64,000 nt of DNA from an uncultured Alteromonadaceae bacterium. Its GTDB lineage: Bacteria; Pseudomonadota; Gammaproteobacteria; Enterobacterales; Alteromonadaceae. The stretch covers positions 1-64,000 of the forward strand of contig CANLWS010000006.1 in NCBI GenBank assembly GCA_947494925.1, written 5' to 3'. The notes under the pieces are model-generated. The model did not search any database and was not told the DNA's origin. It saw only the letters and a program-made list of their open reading frames with translations. Of this stretch, positions 15,219 to 25,056 are shown piece by piece (position 1 is the first letter of the stretch; each line of letters starts with the position of its first letter). Position numbers and translations under genes: made by a program.

Positions 15219-16637
15219 ATGGCGAACATTAATTCAACAAAATCCAGGTTAGGGAGTTTTAGCAAAAAACTAAGCAATATGACCCTATCCGCATTCACCT
15301 TGGGTTCCATCCTGTTAGGCACAGTTTCGCAGGTTGCCAATGCTGAACAGTTGGGATGGCCTGAAAAAGAAGAGCTTAAGTTTGGTTTTATTAAACTGAC
15401 TGACATGGCTCCACTGGCAGTTGCCTACGAAAAGGGCTATTTCGAAGAAGAAGGCCTGTACGTGACCCTGGAAGCACAAGCAAACTGGAAAGTGCTTTTG
15501 GATCGGGTCATTGACGGTCAGTTGGATGGTGCACATATGCTCGCTGGTCAGCCGCTGGGTGCCACCATAGGGTATGGAACTGAATCACACATAATCACAG
15601 CTTTCAGCATGGATTTGAACGGTAATGGTATTACAGTTTCGAATGATATCTGGAAGCAGATGAAAGCAAATATTCCGCACGAGAATGGCAAACCTGTACA
15701 TCCGATCAAGGCTGATGCACTAAAACCCGTTGTTGAAAAATATAAATCAGAAGGTAAGCCCTTCAACATGGGAATGGTATTCCCAGTATCTACACACAAC
15801 TATGAATTACGTTATTGGCTTGCCGCAGGTGGCATACACCCGGGATTTTATGCACCTCACAAAGGGGATACCAGTGGCCAGATAGATGCAGATGCCATGT
15901 TGTCAGTAACACCTCCACCACAAATGCCTTCAACAATGGAAGCGGGCACAATTTATGGTTACTGCGTGGGTGAGCCTTGGAATCAACAGGCTGTGTTCAA
16001 AGGTATTGGTGTGCCAGTAGTGACTGATTACGAAATTTGGAAAAACAACCCTGAAAAAGTATTCGGTGTCAGCAAAAGTTGGGCTGAAAAAAATCCAAAT
16101 ACACATATTCGCGTTGTTAAAGCCATGATACGTGCAGCGATGTGGTTAGATGAAAACGACAATGCAAACCGCAACGAAGCAGTGAAAATACTGGCCAAGA
16201 GTCAATATGTGGGTGCCGATGCTGAGGTGATTGCTAACAGTATGACAGGAACCTTTGAGTACGAAAAAGGTGACAAACGTGAAGTTCCGGACTTTAACGT
16301 TTTCTTCAGGTACAACGCTACTTACCCGTATTTCAGTGATGCAATCTGGTATTTAACTCAAATGCGTCGTTGGGGTCAGATTTCCGAACAGAAGTCCGAT
16401 GGCTGGTATAAAGAAATTGCTAAAAAGGTTTACCGACCAGACATCTACGCTGTTGCTGCTAAAGCTTTGATTGCTGAAGGTAAAGCAAAATCAGAAGACT
16501 TTCCTGAGTTTGCAACGGAGTCTGGATTTAAGCCTCCACAGCAGCACTTTATCGATAATATTGTGTACGACGGCAGCAAACCAAACGCTTACCTTGAAAA
16601 ATTCGGAATTGGTTTAAAAGGTTCTACAAAAATTTAA
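15219..16637 (+). CDS. nrtA: Nitrate ABC transporter, substrate-binding protein NrtA
   Basis: A 472-residue protein with a Sec-type signal (basic start, hydrophobic stretch, cut after VANA near residue 42) and a mature CmpA/NrtA domain. Motifs include [22 protein letters not shown] at about 52, [20 protein letters not shown] near 187 and [14 protein letters not shown] near 246, the anion-binding loop. It captures nitrate (possibly nitrite) in the periplasm for NrtBC. The start has CAGGAGT 6 nt upstream. First gene of nrtABC, behind the NasT-type leader. Confidence 0.95.
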   Translation: MANINSTKSRLGSFSKKLSNMTLSAFTLGSILLGTVSQVANAEQLGWPEKEELKFGFIKLTDMAPLAVAYEKGYFEEEGLYVTLEAQANWKVLLDRVIDGQLDGAHMLAGQPLGATIGYGTESHIITAFSMDLNGNGITVSNDIWKQMKANIPHENGKPVHPIKADALKPVVEKYKSEGKPFNMGMVFPVSTHNYELRYWLAAGGIHPGFYAPHKGDTSGQIDADAMLSVTPPPQMPSTMEAGTIYGYCVGEPWNQQAVFKGIGVPVVTDYEIWKNNPEKVFGVSKSWAEKNPNTHIRVVKAMIRAAMWLDENDNANRNEAVKILAKSQYVGADAEVIANSMTGTFEYEKGDKREVPDFNVFFRYNATYPYFSDAIWYLTQMRRWGQISEQKSDGWYKEIAKKVYRPDIYAVAAKALIAEGKAKSEDFPEFATESGFKPPQQHFIDNIVYDGSKPNAYLEKFGIGLKGSTKI

Positions 16638-16668
16638 GTAATGCTCTATTGAGTAAAGGAAAATCATC

Positions 16669-17661
16669 ATGTTCAAACTCGCAATCACGAATGATGGAAA
16701 TTCAACATTTTCTATCGCTAACGTTGCAGGACACTTTAAAAAGGTGCTTGCAGACATTACGTTGCCAATCGTTGGCTTGGTGATTTTCCTGGGGTTGTGG
16801 AGCCTGGTAGCGAAAAGTATAGATACTTCGTTGGGCCAGTTCCCCGGACCATCACAAGTACTGGAACAAACCTATTCGCTCATTGATGAGCACAATGTCC
16901 AACAGGATAAAGCTGAACAATTTTATGAGCGTCAACATAAACGGAACGAAGCAAGGTTAGCTCAAGATCCAACTTATGAGGCAAAAGTCCGTCCTTTTAC
17001 CGGGGCGCCGACATTTTTTGACCAGATTTGGACGAGCTTATATACAGTTGCGGTTGGTTTTTTAATTGCCTCCTTTATTGCTGTACCTTTGGGCATAGTG
17101 TGTGGCCTGAGTAAATCTGTCTATTCAGCAATTAATCCGTTGATTCAGCTGTTTAAACCCGTTTCACCTTTGGCGTGGTTACCATTGGTCACTATGGTTG
17201 TCAGTGCTGCTTACGTGAGTGATGACCCCATCTTTGCGAAATCCTTTATTACGTCAGCCTTTACTGTATCGCTTTGCTGTTTGTGGCCAACATTGATCAA
17301 TACTGCAGTCGGTGTTTCCAGCATTGATAAGGATTTGATTAACGTTAGTAAAGTGCTCCGACTCAATGCTTTTACCCACGTAATGAAAATTGTCCTACCT
17401 TCATCAATACCACTTATTTTTACCGGGTTACGACTTTCACTCGGCATTGGTTGGATGGTACTGATTGCTGCTGAGATGCTTGCTCAAAATCCTGGATTGG
17501 GTAAATTTGTCTGGGACGAATTTCAAAATGGCAGTTCAGAATCTTTAGCCAGAATAATGGTTGCTGTATTAGCGATTGGCATGATCGGTTTTGTCCTGGA
17601 CAGACTAATGCTGGTTTTACAAAAATACGTTAGTTGGGACAAAACAGCGGTTTTACGCTAG
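16669..17661 (+). CDS. nrtB: Nitrate ABC transporter, permease NrtB
   Basis: A 330-residue inner-membrane protein. One TM helix near residues 30-50 is followed by a charged soluble segment (about 65-115, rich in E, R, Q) and then the BPD_transp_1 domain from about 120. That domain carries the coupling-helix region IDKDLINVSKVLRLNAFTHVMKIVLPSSIP near 222, with EAA-loop character. It forms the nitrate channel with NrtC. It begins 31 nt after nrtA with AAAGGAAAA upstream. The long periplasmic insertion is usual for this type. Confidence 0.95.
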   Translation: MFKLAITNDGNSTFSIANVAGHFKKVLADITLPIVGLVIFLGLWSLVAKSIDTSLGQFPGPSQVLEQTYSLIDEHNVQQDKAEQFYERQHKRNEARLAQDPTYEAKVRPFTGAPTFFDQIWTSLYTVAVGFLIASFIAVPLGIVCGLSKSVYSAINPLIQLFKPVSPLAWLPLVTMVVSAAYVSDDPIFAKSFITSAFTVSLCCLWPTLINTAVGVSSIDKDLINVSKVLRLNAFTHVMKIVLPSSIPLIFTGLRLSLGIGWMVLIAAEMLAQNPGLGKFVWDEFQNGSSESLARIMVAVLAIGMIGFVLDRLMLVLQKYVSWDKTAVLR

Positions 17662-17693
17662 TCCGGACGAAGACAAGTAAATTGGAGAAATGT

Positions 17694-18551
17694 ATGAATG
17701 ATAAAAAGCCACATTTGGAACTGACCCAGGTTGGAATTGATTTTCCTACACCCAAAGGACCATTTAATGCGTTAACTGACGTAAACTTAAAAATATCAGA
17801 AGGTGAGTTTATATCCCTGATAGGGCATTCTGGTTGCGGAAAATCAACTGTTCTCAATATTGTCGCCGGCCTACATCAAGCCACTGTGGGTGGCGTAATA
17901 CTAGATAATCTGGAAGTTAATGAACCTGGTCCGGAAAGAGCAGTTGTCTTTCAAAATCATTCGCTACTACCTTGGTTATCTGTCTATAAGAACGTTGAAC
18001 TTGCTGTTAAACAGACCCGAGGTGGTCGCAATAAAAAAGAGATCAGAGAGTGGGTAGAACACAATCTTGAATTAGTTCATATGAGCCATGCAGTGGACAA
18101 ACTTCCATCAGAAATTTCAGGTGGCATGAAGCAAAGGGTAGGTATCGCCAGAGCATTATCGATGGAACCTAAAGTATTGCTGATGGATGAACCCTTTGGG
18201 GCATTAGATGCGTTGACACGAGCACACTTGCAAGATTCACTTATGGAAATTCATGCTGATTTAGGTAACACAGTCATTATGATTACACATGATGTGGATG
18301 AAGCAGTACTTTTATCTGACCGGATAGTGATGATGACCAACGGACCTTCAGCAACAATTGGGGAAATATTGGAAGTGGAGCTTGCACGTCCCAGAAACAG
18401 AATTGCATTGGCCGATAATCCGGAATATAACCATTACAGACATGAAGTGTTGACCTTTTTGTATGAAAAGCAACGTAAGGTGGAATCTGTATCTGAACAT
18501 CGCAAAAATCAGAATAAAACGCAGGATAAACGTTCGGTGGATGCTGCGTAA
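17694..18551 (+). CDS. nrtC: Nitrate ABC transporter, ATP-binding protein NrtC/NrtD type
   Basis: A 285-residue ABC ATPase from ATG 17694, which has TTGGAGAAA at good spacing; a longer in-frame start would overlap nrtB. It has Walker A GHSGCGKST near residue 45, signature SGGMKQRVG, Walker B VLLMDEPFGALD and the switch histidine in ITHDVDEAV. Unlike cyanobacterial NrtC there is no fused NrtA-like domain, so it is the short NrtD/NasD form. It drives nitrate uptake with NrtA and NrtB. Confidence 0.94.
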   Translation: MNDKKPHLELTQVGIDFPTPKGPFNALTDVNLKISEGEFISLIGHSGCGKSTVLNIVAGLHQATVGGVILDNLEVNEPGPERAVVFQNHSLLPWLSVYKNVELAVKQTRGGRNKKEIREWVEHNLELVHMSHAVDKLPSEISGGMKQRVGIARALSMEPKVLLMDEPFGALDALTRAHLQDSLMEIHADLGNTVIMITHDVDEAVLLSDRIVMMTNGPSATIGEILEVELARPRNRIALADNPEYNHYRHEVLTFLYEKQRKVESVSEHRKNQNKTQDKRSVDAA

Positions 18552-18642
18552 CAAATATCTTAATTAGCTAAACTAAATAATAACAAATAGAGACGACACT
18601 GCAGTGTTGCGGGTTACTATTGTCAAAAATAAGGAAAACAAC

Positions 18643-19857
18643 ATGAGAAAGTACACAAAAACTTACCTTAGTCTTGCGCTGTCAGCCTCATTGGCCGGGG
18701 TTCCTTTCTTCGCAACGGCAGAGGCAACAACAATTTCTGAAGCATTAACTTCGGGGAAAGCAAAGGTAGACTTACGTTTACGTTATGAATCAGTCGACCA
18801 GGACAATGCGTTGGAAGATGCCAGTGCGTTTACTTTGCGCACCAGAGTAGGTTATACCACCGGGACGTTAAATGGTTTTTCAGCAACGGTAGAGATGGAA
18901 GACAATAGAATAGTGCTTGGAGAAGGAGACTACACTGTTGGCCCGTCAGGTTATAACCCGGGAGTATATTCTGTTATAGCTGATCCGGAATTTACTGAAT
19001 TAGATCAAGGTTATCTGCAGTATAAAAACGATACAGTTGTAGCGAAATTAGGTAGACAAGTAATTGCATTGGATAATCACAGATTCATCGGGCATGTGGG
19101 TTGGCGCCAGGATAGGCAGACCTTTGATGCGTTATCCGTCAAAGTTAATCCAGCGAAAGATTTGTCCCTTACCTATGCGTATATTGATCAACGCAACCGG
19201 ATATTTGGAGAGGATGCAGATCTTGATGCTAAAGATCACCTGTTCAATGCAGCTTATAAAACAGAATTTGGTACCTTGGGTGCCTATGCGTACCTACTGG
19301 AAGTGGATAACGATACGGACAACGCCCTTGATACTTATGGCTTCAGATTTAACGGCAGCAGTAAAGCTGGAGAGACCAAAATACTCTATGGGCTTGAGTA
19401 TGCAACTCAGAGCAGTGAAACAGCTGCTACTGATTTTGATGCAGACTACCTTTTTCTTGAAGCTGGTGCCGTTTTCACTGGGATAACTGCAAAACTGTCT
19501 TATGAAGTGCTGGGCTCTGATGATGGACAATTTGGATTTGCTACGCCACTGGCGACTCTGCATAAGTTTAACGGATGGGCAGATCAATTTCTGGGAACGC
19601 CGGCACAGGGCTTGAAAGACATGTATTTTACGTTGTCTGGTAAGTTAGCGGGTGGCAAATGGTCTGTTATCTATCATGATTTCGAAGCAGACGAAGCCAG
19701 CGATACAGTTGATGATCTTGGTAATGAAATTGATTTAGTTTATAGCCGTAAATTTGGCAAAAACTTTTCCGCTGGTGTGAAATACGCTTCGTACTCTGGT
19801 GAAAGTGGACGGGTTGATGCTGACAAGCTTTGGGTATGGGTTGGCGCAGCGTTTTAG
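18643..19857 (+). CDS. Outer-membrane porin, alginate-export-like family
   Basis: A 404-residue protein from ATG 18643 with a Sec signal (to about residue 27, cut near ATAEA) and a barrel of alternating strands ending in the terminal phenylalanine used by the BAM machinery. Motifs such as RLRYESVDQDN, TLRTRVGY, GRQVIALDNHRFIG and GWRQDRQTFDA are those of the Alginate_exp-type family. Position in the same direction as nrtABC, 91 nt after nrtC and before a strong terminator, suggests it lets nitrate through the outer membrane; that role is inferred. No other solute genes adjoin it. Confidence 0.85.
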   Translation: MRKYTKTYLSLALSASLAGVPFFATAEATTISEALTSGKAKVDLRLRYESVDQDNALEDASAFTLRTRVGYTTGTLNGFSATVEMEDNRIVLGEGDYTVGPSGYNPGVYSVIADPEFTELDQGYLQYKNDTVVAKLGRQVIALDNHRFIGHVGWRQDRQTFDALSVKVNPAKDLSLTYAYIDQRNRIFGEDADLDAKDHLFNAAYKTEFGTLGAYAYLLEVDNDTDNALDTYGFRFNGSSKAGETKILYGLEYATQSSETAATDFDADYLFLEAGAVFTGITAKLSYEVLGSDDGQFGFATPLATLHKFNGWADQFLGTPAQGLKDMYFTLSGKLAGGKWSVIYHDFEADEASDTVDDLGNEIDLVYSRKFGKNFSAGVKYASYSGESGRVDADKLWVWVGAAF

Positions 19858-19884
19858 ACTCATTAGAATTTCATGGATAGAATC

Positions 19885-19914
19885 AAAAAAAAGCTGCCGT
19901 ATGGCAGCTTTTTT
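19885..19914 (+). terminator. Rho-independent terminator after the porin gene
   Basis: A perfect AAGCTGCC / GGCAGCTT stem (19891-19898 with 19903-19910) with a 4-nt loop, extended by A-run/T-run pairs. It ends the nrtABC-porin unit. Confidence 0.93.
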
Positions 19915-19940
19915 GGTTTACATAGGAGAGTAATTCAATA

Positions 19941-19960
19941 TACTGTATAAATAGACAGTA
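19941..19960 (+). promoter_or_regulatory. LexA (SOS) box
   Basis: The 20-mer TACTGTATAAATAGACAGTA differs from the gammaproteobacterial LexA consensus (TACTG-(TA)5-CAGTA) at two inner positions. It keeps the invariant CTGT-N8-ACAG (19943-19946 and 19955-19958). It ends 13 nt before the start of the VOC gene, so a bound LexA would block its promoter and ribosome site. Confidence 0.75.
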
Positions 19961-19973
19961 TAAGGGGCAAGGT

Positions 19974-20327
19974 ATGAGTCAACATCATCTAATCAACTAT
20001 ATAGAAATACCAGTAAAGAATATGGAGCGGAGTAAGGATTTTTTTGCGCAGGCCTTCGGCTGGTCTTTCGTGGATTATGGACCTGATTACGCAGCAATAT
20101 CGGATGCGGGAATTGATGCCGGATTGTTTGTATCAGACAAAACTGTTTCCACTGAAACCGGAAGTCCATTAATTGTAATGTTTAGTAAGGACCTGGAAGC
20201 ATCAGAAAAACTAATAGTGAGTTGTGGCGGTTCAATTGTAAAAGAAATCTTTACCTTTCCCGGAGGTAGGCGTTTTCATTTTTCTGATCTAAATGGAAAC
20301 GAATATGCAGTCTGGAGCGATACGTAG
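19974..20327 (+). CDS. VOC (glyoxalase/bleomycin-resistance) superfamily protein, SOS-controlled
   Basis: A 117-residue single VOC domain with two beta-alpha-beta-beta-beta modules: HLINYIEIPVKNMERSKDFFAQAFGW at the start and FPGGRRFHFSDLNGNEYAVW at the end. Metal-ligand candidates are Glu12 in the first strand and Glu112 in NGNEYAVW. VOC enzymes include glyoxalases, dioxygenases and drug-binding resistance proteins; the substrate is not known. An AGGGG ribosome site and a LexA box lie directly upstream, pointing to induction by DNA damage. Neighbours (porin, EF-hand proteins) give no further clue. Confidence 0.85.
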   Translation: MSQHHLINYIEIPVKNMERSKDFFAQAFGWSFVDYGPDYAAISDAGIDAGLFVSDKTVSTETGSPLIVMFSKDLEASEKLIVSCGGSIVKEIFTFPGGRRFHFSDLNGNEYAVWSDT

Positions 20328-20340
20328 GGGATTTAAGCAT

Positions 20341-20362
20341 AAAAAACCCGCCGTTAGGCGGG
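20341..20362 (-). terminator. Rho-independent terminator of EF-hand gene 2
   Basis: Read on the minus strand: CCCGCC-TAAC-GGCGGG followed by six T residues (stem 20347-20352 with 20357-20362). It ends the minus-strand EF-hand unit and also separates it from the convergent VOC gene. Confidence 0.9.
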
Positions 20363-20407
20363 CAAAAATGTTGAGTACTTAGGGAGCAAGCACTAAATTA
20401 TTTTGAC

Positions 20408-20617
20408 TTAGTGCTCAGCCAGCTCACTAGGAGTAAGGTAACCATCTTTGTTGGCGTCCAATTCAGCGAAAACTGCTGAAAGAGCTGGATCGCTAGCTGC
20501 TTCTTCTACGCTGATACGTCCGTCATTGTCCGCGTCAAGTACAGCTAGTTTGTCTTCTGCTGCAACAAGTGAAGCTGATGACAATGCAAACGCGCTAATA
20601 ATAATAAACTTCTTCAT
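20408..20617 (-). CDS. Small secreted EF-hand protein, copy 2
   Basis: A 69-residue protein with a signal peptide (MKKFIIISAFALSSASLVAA) and a mature part of about 49 residues holding two EF-hand loops, DADNDGRISVEE and DANKDGYLTPSE. Both have Asp/Asn at positions 1, 3 and 5, Gly6 and Glu12, so both should bind calcium in the periplasm. It is about 75 percent identical in the mature part to the gene 56 nt upstream, a tandem duplicate. It has its own AGGAGATTT ribosome site. Role unknown; calcium buffering or sensing is possible. Confidence 0.88.
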   Translation of the reverse strand: MKKFIIISAFALSSASLVAAEDKLAVLDADNDGRISVEEAASDPALSAVFAELDANKDGYLTPSELAEH

Positions 20618-20673
20618 GATAAATCTCCTGTTGGATGTTTGATTTCTGTTGTTTAGGCTAATAGTTAAATTGA

Positions 20674-20883
20674 TTAGTGCTCGGCAAGTTCACTCGGTGT
20701 TAAATAACCGTCTTGGTTTGTATCAAGTTCAGCAAAAGCTGCTGAAAGTTCTGCATCTGCAGCAGCTTCTTCGATGCTGATGCGGCCATCATTGTCTGTA
20801 TCCAATGCTGCAAGTTTGTCTTCCTGAGCAAATGCTGCACCTGAAGCAAGAATAAAAGCACTTAAAATAATTGTCTTTTTCAT
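20674..20883 (-). CDS. Small secreted EF-hand protein, copy 1
   Basis: A 69-residue protein with a signal peptide (MKKTIILSAFILASGAAFAQ) and two EF-hand loops, DTDNDGRISIEE and DTNQDGYLTPSE, with all calcium ligands present. It shares the ending TPSELAEH and most loop residues with the downstream copy, so the pair arose by duplication. The ribosome site is CGGAGATTC. The intervening 56 nt have no terminator, so both may be on one transcript ending at 20341. Function unknown. Confidence 0.88.
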   Translation of the reverse strand: MKKTIILSAFILASGAAFAQEDKLAALDTDNDGRISIEEAAADAELSAAFAELDTNQDGYLTPSELAEH

Positions 20884-21228
20884 GGTGAATCTCCGTTTAT
20901 AAGGTAACCAGTTAGTTGCATTACTGATAACAGATTGACGAGTTAGCGCAGGCCATCCTGTTTCATTGTCACGAATATTCCGTGAACTTCACTAGGCTTA
21001 TTACATATACTGTGCCAATCTTGTAAAAGTGATATAAAACAAATAGATAGGGCGGGATTGACTGGTTACGCGTAATTACATGCTGCTAAAACGAGTTAAT
21101 CTGTGCTCTTTGGCAGACACTAATCGCTATTACCTGAAAAAGATTAATAAATACAATGAGATAAAGTGAAGCGAAATAGTAACTTTGCAGTTTTTGACTA
21201 AGTTCGCTTCTTCATTTGGCTTGAGGTG
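20884..21228. other. Intergenic region between EF-hand and phosphorylase genes
   Basis: A 345-nt gap. The left part is the promoter side of the EF-hand genes. Near the right end an 8-bp inverted repeat GAAGCGAA / TTCGCTTC (21168-21175 with 21203-21210) with a 27-nt loop could form a weak structure after the phosphorylase gene; it has no T-run on that strand. Nothing else is recognised. Confidence 0.45.
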
Positions 21229-22995
21229 TTACTGTTCTGGAGTAGGTAAATTACTTATCCAGACAGTTTGATATGGTGAGAGAGTTATACTGGTATCTGA
21301 CAAGTAGATTGGCTCTTGTGTAATTAAATCAAGCCAATTATCTGTTCCGATTAAATTGATATCAGACAATCTGACCTCAGTTGGCTCAGGCGTAATATTA
21401 CTTATACAGAAAACACTTTGAGTGCGATCCAAACTTTGACGCCAAAATCCAAACAACTTAGTCCCTAGCTGAAGAGTAAATTGAATGGCATTTGGGTGAA
21501 AAGCAGAGATAGTTTTTCTTATACTAATTAAGTGCAATAAACGCTTCAGTGCCTTGCTATGTTGTGAAGCGGGATCGTTTAACTTTTCACTGAGTTGTTC
21601 ATATTGCCATCTGTGTCGGTTAATCGCTCGGTTCTGACTGGTATTTCTGACTTTTTCATAATCATTACTGGTTGCCAGCAGGCTATGAATATAAATACCA
21701 GGTATTCCTTCGAGACCAAGCATGATGGCATGTGCACAAACAAATCGTTCAATCCCCCAACGATCGGGGCCCTTTACTGTGCCTTGTAACGCATCAAACA
21801 GTGTAATATTGATTTCGTAGGCTTTCTGCTCACCTTTGTCCGCTGCTCGCCACGATACTCGACCACCAAAGGATTGCATAGTATTAAGCAATACGTTGAG
21901 TTCCTCTTCGTTCAACAGTCCTTCTGCAGGACGCAATCCAATTCCATCGTGGGATGCAATAAAATTAAAATAGGTTGTCCCGTTTTGTGCTGGTGGCATG
22001 CTCATCATCCAGCTTTTTAAGTAGCGACAATCACCAGTAATAAGAGTATTGACTAATAACGGTGGAAGGGAAAAGTTATAGATAGCATGCGCTTCGTTAG
22101 CATTCCCAAAGTAAGTTAAATTTTCCCGGTTGGGGATATTCGTCTCTGTGATCAGCATGATGTCAGATCGCGCATAATCAACTAAGGTTCTGATCAACTT
22201 AACCACTTCATGGGTTTGTTGCATATTGATACAGTTGGTACCGATTTGTTTCCACAGAAAGGCAACAGCATCGAGACGAAAGATTTTAACGCCGTTATCC
22301 AGATACTGTTTAATGATAGAAATGAAAGCGATTAACACGGCCGGGTTGCGGAAATCAAAATCAACCTGATCATGACTGAAGGTACACCAAACATATTTAG
22401 TGCCGTCAGCGGTTTCAGTCTCGCGCAACAGTTCTGACACTCTGGGTCGAACGACTCTACTCAGATCTTCTAAGGGAGAAGCTGTAAAAAAGAAATCTTT
22501 ACCCGGTCCTTCACCCTTAACAAAGTTATCAAACCAGACACTTCTGGCAGAACAATGATTTATAACAAGGTCAGACATCAGATTATAATCTTTAGCTATC
22601 GCACCGATATCTGACCAATCTCCTAAGGATTCATTGACGGATGAATAATCAATGACGGCAAAGCCATCATCTGAGCTATATGGAAAAAACGGTAGGATAT
22701 GTACAGAATTAATAGTGTCCTTGCAGTAGGTTTGCAAAAACTTGTGCAGGGTTTTAAGTGGCTTTTCGTCCGCAGTTTCGACACTGTCTCCATAAGTAAT
22801 TAAGATAGTGTCTTCCTGCGACCACTTGTTTTCATGTTGGATTGGTGTGCAAAGTTCTGTTTGTAGATCAAACCCCATAGCTTCCAGTAATTGCTGGCAA
22901 AAATCATCTAACTCCAAAGGCAATGGAATATCACGATAAATGACATCCAGATGTTGTTTAATGCGTTGTGTTAACTGAGTCAGCAACTGATTCAT
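21229..22995 (-). CDS. GH13_18 sugar phosphorylase, probably glucosylglycerate phosphorylase
   Basis: A 588-residue alpha-amylase-fold phosphorylase of the sucrose-phosphorylase subfamily. The catalytic triad is visible: nucleophile Asp242 in FRLDAVAF, acid/base Glu284 in ITETN and transition-state Asp350 in ASHDGIG. The subfamily splits among sucrose, glucosylglycerate and other acceptors. Here the three upstream genes (glycerate 3-kinase, glucosyl-3-phosphoglycerate phosphatase-like and synthase-like) point to glucosylglycerate, cleaved with phosphate to glucose 1-phosphate and glycerate. It begins 4 nt after the synthase gene and is last in the operon. No signal peptide: cytoplasmic. Confidence 0.85.
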   Translation of the reverse strand: MNQLLTQLTQRIKQHLDVIYRDIPLPLELDDFCQQLLEAMGFDLQTELCTPIQHENKWSQEDTILITYGDSVETADEKPLKTLHKFLQTYCKDTINSVHILPFFPYSSDDGFAVIDYSSVNESLGDWSDIGAIAKDYNLMSDLVINHCSARSVWFDNFVKGEGPGKDFFFTASPLEDLSRVVRPRVSELLRETETADGTKYVWCTFSHDQVDFDFRNPAVLIAFISIIKQYLDNGVKIFRLDAVAFLWKQIGTNCINMQQTHEVVKLIRTLVDYARSDIMLITETNIPNRENLTYFGNANEAHAIYNFSLPPLLVNTLITGDCRYLKSWMMSMPPAQNGTTYFNFIASHDGIGLRPAEGLLNEEELNVLLNTMQSFGGRVSWRAADKGEQKAYEINITLFDALQGTVKGPDRWGIERFVCAHAIMLGLEGIPGIYIHSLLATSNDYEKVRNTSQNRAINRHRWQYEQLSEKLNDPASQHSKALKRLLHLISIRKTISAFHPNAIQFTLQLGTKLFGFWRQSLDRTQSVFCISNITPEPTEVRLSDINLIGTDNWLDLITQEPIYLSDTSITLSPYQTVWISNLPTPEQ

Positions 22996-22999
22996 GAGG

Positions 23000-24223
23000 T
23001 TACACCTTATATTCCTGATAATCTTGCTCTACGGCATCTTTTAGTCTGTCTAAAACGTTTGGCATTGCACTTACAACCCTGTTCCAGCTTGGAATAAAGG
23101 GAGTTTCCATCGGGTTGTCGAGGAAACTTTGACCTGCCTTCATGATATTCTGGGCAAACATTTCAACTGCTTTTTCTTCGCTGTGAATATCCAAAACCAG
23201 CCCGTTCATTACAGCATCATTGTGATAGGTTTCGATAAAGTCCAAGGCAATTCGAAAATAGGTTGCCTTTAACGAACGAAACGTTTCTGTGCTGAAGGTT
23301 TGGCCTTGTGTCGCTAACTTTCTGAATAAGGCTTTGGTGATATCGATAGACATTTTCGATAAGCCACCTTGATCATTATGCAGGGAAAGATCCTGGTGTT
23401 TGTGATCGTAGTTTTTCGCAATATCAGCCTGACAGAGTCGATTGTGGGAATAATTGCGGTGCATCTCAGACAACACGCCTATTTCCAGACCCCAGTCGCT
23501 GGGTATACGAATGTCGTTTAAAACATCTCGTCTGAAAGAGAATTCTCCGGCCAACGGATAGCGAAAACTATCCATAAATTCCAAATATTCACCATGACCA
23601 ACGACTCGCATCAGGGCACGGAGCAGGGGAGTGACTAGTAATCTTGATACACGACCATTAATTTTCCCATCAGCTACCCGAGCATAAAAACCCTTACAAA
23701 ATTCGTAGTTGAACTGCGGGTTAGCCACTGGGTATATCAGTCTGGCAAGTAGTCCTCGATCGTAAGTCAGAATGTCACAATCGTGAAGTGCAACGGATTC
23801 TGCTTTACCTGAGGCAAGTATATAGCCCATGCAGTACCAGACATTCCTTCCTTTACCTAGTTCTTTTGGTGCTAAACCGAGTTCAGCTAGTTCCGCATCA
23901 AGTGCCTTTAATCTCGGACCGTCATTCCACAGTACCCTGTGATCCTGAGGTAATGTGCCAAAGAATTTAAGCGCATGCTGGTACTGTTCTTTATTTGCGC
24001 GGTCCAGACCAATGACTATCTGATTTAAATAGGGAACCTCAGCTATATGTTTAAGTATATTGGGTAATGCTTCCCCTTCAAGTTCTGAGAATAAAGAGGG
24101 CAATAGTACCGCCATTGGACGCTTCTTCGAGAACTCAAGTAACTCCTCCTCTAACGCTTCAACCGGGCGCTCTGACAAATTATGTAGTGTCGTGATAATG
24201 CCATTTTGATAAAAGTCAGCCAT
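23000..24223 (-). CDS. Glucosyl-3-phosphoglycerate synthase-like glycosyltransferase (GT81 type)
   Basis: A 407-residue retaining GT-A glycosyltransferase. The metal-binding DxD is DCD at 148-150 (ALHDCDIL), with [10 protein letters not shown] near 41 and the sugar-donor region around [12 protein letters not shown] near 123. Length and motifs fit GpgS / mannosyl-3-phosphoglycerate synthase-like enzymes, which join a nucleotide sugar to 3-phosphoglycerate. Glucose rather than mannose is inferred from the GH13_18 glucosyl phosphorylase encoded 4 nt downstream. It is followed by that gene and preceded by the matching phosphatase. Confidence 0.82.
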   Translation of the reverse strand: MADFYQNGIITTLHNLSERPVEALEEELLEFSKKRPMAVLLPSLFSELEGEALPNILKHIAEVPYLNQIVIGLDRANKEQYQHALKFFGTLPQDHRVLWNDGPRLKALDAELAELGLAPKELGKGRNVWYCMGYILASGKAESVALHDCDILTYDRGLLARLIYPVANPQFNYEFCKGFYARVADGKINGRVSRLLVTPLLRALMRVVGHGEYLEFMDSFRYPLAGEFSFRRDVLNDIRIPSDWGLEIGVLSEMHRNYSHNRLCQADIAKNYDHKHQDLSLHNDQGGLSKMSIDITKALFRKLATQGQTFSTETFRSLKATYFRIALDFIETYHNDAVMNGLVLDIHSEEKAVEMFAQNIMKAGQSFLDNPMETPFIPSWNRVVSAMPNVLDRLKDAVEQDYQEYKV

Positions 24224-24231
24224 GTTGGCTC

Positions 24232-25056
24232 CTATAAGTAATCAGATAAAATAACTTCCAGACATTCGGACCATCCTGCAGGGCCTTCTTTTCTACTGGT
24301 GTATACGTTGGTTTCTTTCAATATTTTAGGGAACTTGTGCGATGGAGAGCGAATAAGTACAGCGACATCAGCTGCCTCTAACATTGCCACATCATTTTCG
24401 CCATCTCCAAGGGCGATACAGACACACTCTCTATCGGGATATTGTCGGTGAAATTCGCCTTTCATCCATTGCAGTGCTGCGCCTTTATCACATTCTCCAG
24501 AGATGTGAACAAACCTCCCTCCCTGCAATGGCCGTGCACCTTTTAATCTTAATTCTGTGACGAAACGGGCTTTTTCAGTTTCTGATCCTTGCCATAAAAC
24601 TGGCTCACCATATTGTCTTTCAGAGGCTCTGGTCGCAGCATCCACTGTGAGTCCGGTTGATTCAGCAATTTCTTCAATGGTCATGTTTGAGAAATGATTA
24701 AATAATCCTTGGTACTCTTGCCCAACTTGTTCAAGCAGATTTAACCAATAGTGTTTTCGAGATGTGAATTGTCTTACCCAGAATTGGTTTTGCCATTGAG
24801 TATTGGACGGCTTTTGTTTAAAGAAACCGTGAGGAATATGAATGGCTGCGCCATTTTCCACAATAAATGGGCTGCTTAAACCGATATCTTCTCTAAGTAC
24901 CAGTAATTCTGAATATGTTTTGCTTGTAGTCGGTATGACTGGTATTTTAGCGGCCGCCAACTTTGCTAAGGTAGCGGCGGCGGCTTCATAACTGTATGTA
25001 TCGTGATCGAGTAGAGTTCCATCCATATCGGTGAATATTAAAAACTGCTTTAGCAT
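24232..25056 (-). CDS. Glucosyl-/mannosyl-3-phosphoglycerate phosphatase (HAD, MPGP type)
   Basis: A 274-residue HAD phosphatase with catalytic Asp10 and Asp12 in FTDMDGTLLD, motif II in TTSKTYSEL near 44 and motif III/IV in GDGENDVAML near 217. These, and the VENGAAIHIP segment, are characteristic of the mannosyl-3-phosphoglycerate phosphatase family (also YedP). It would remove the phosphate from glucosyl-3-phosphoglycerate to give glucosylglycerate. Its start codon shares one base with the stop of the upstream kinase gene (25056), and the synthase gene follows within 9 nt. Confidence 0.87.
   Translation of the reverse strand: MLKQFLIFTDMDGTLLDHDTYSYEAAAATLAKLAAAKIPVIPTTSKTYSELLVLREDIGLSSPFIVENGAAIHIPHGFFKQKPSNTQWQNQFWVRQFTSRKHYWLNLLEQVGQEYQGLFNHFSNMTIEEIAESTGLTVDAATRASERQYGEPVLWQGSETEKARFVTELRLKGARPLQGGRFVHISGECDKGAALQWMKGEFHRQYPDRECVCIALGDGENDVAMLEAADVAVLIRSPSHKFPKILKETNVYTSRKEGPAGWSECLEVILSDYL

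Noticed and set aside
21168-21210. GAAGCGAA/TTCGCTTC repeat as terminator of the phosphorylase gene
   Set aside because: A 27-nt loop and no T-run on the minus strand make a working terminator doubtful.
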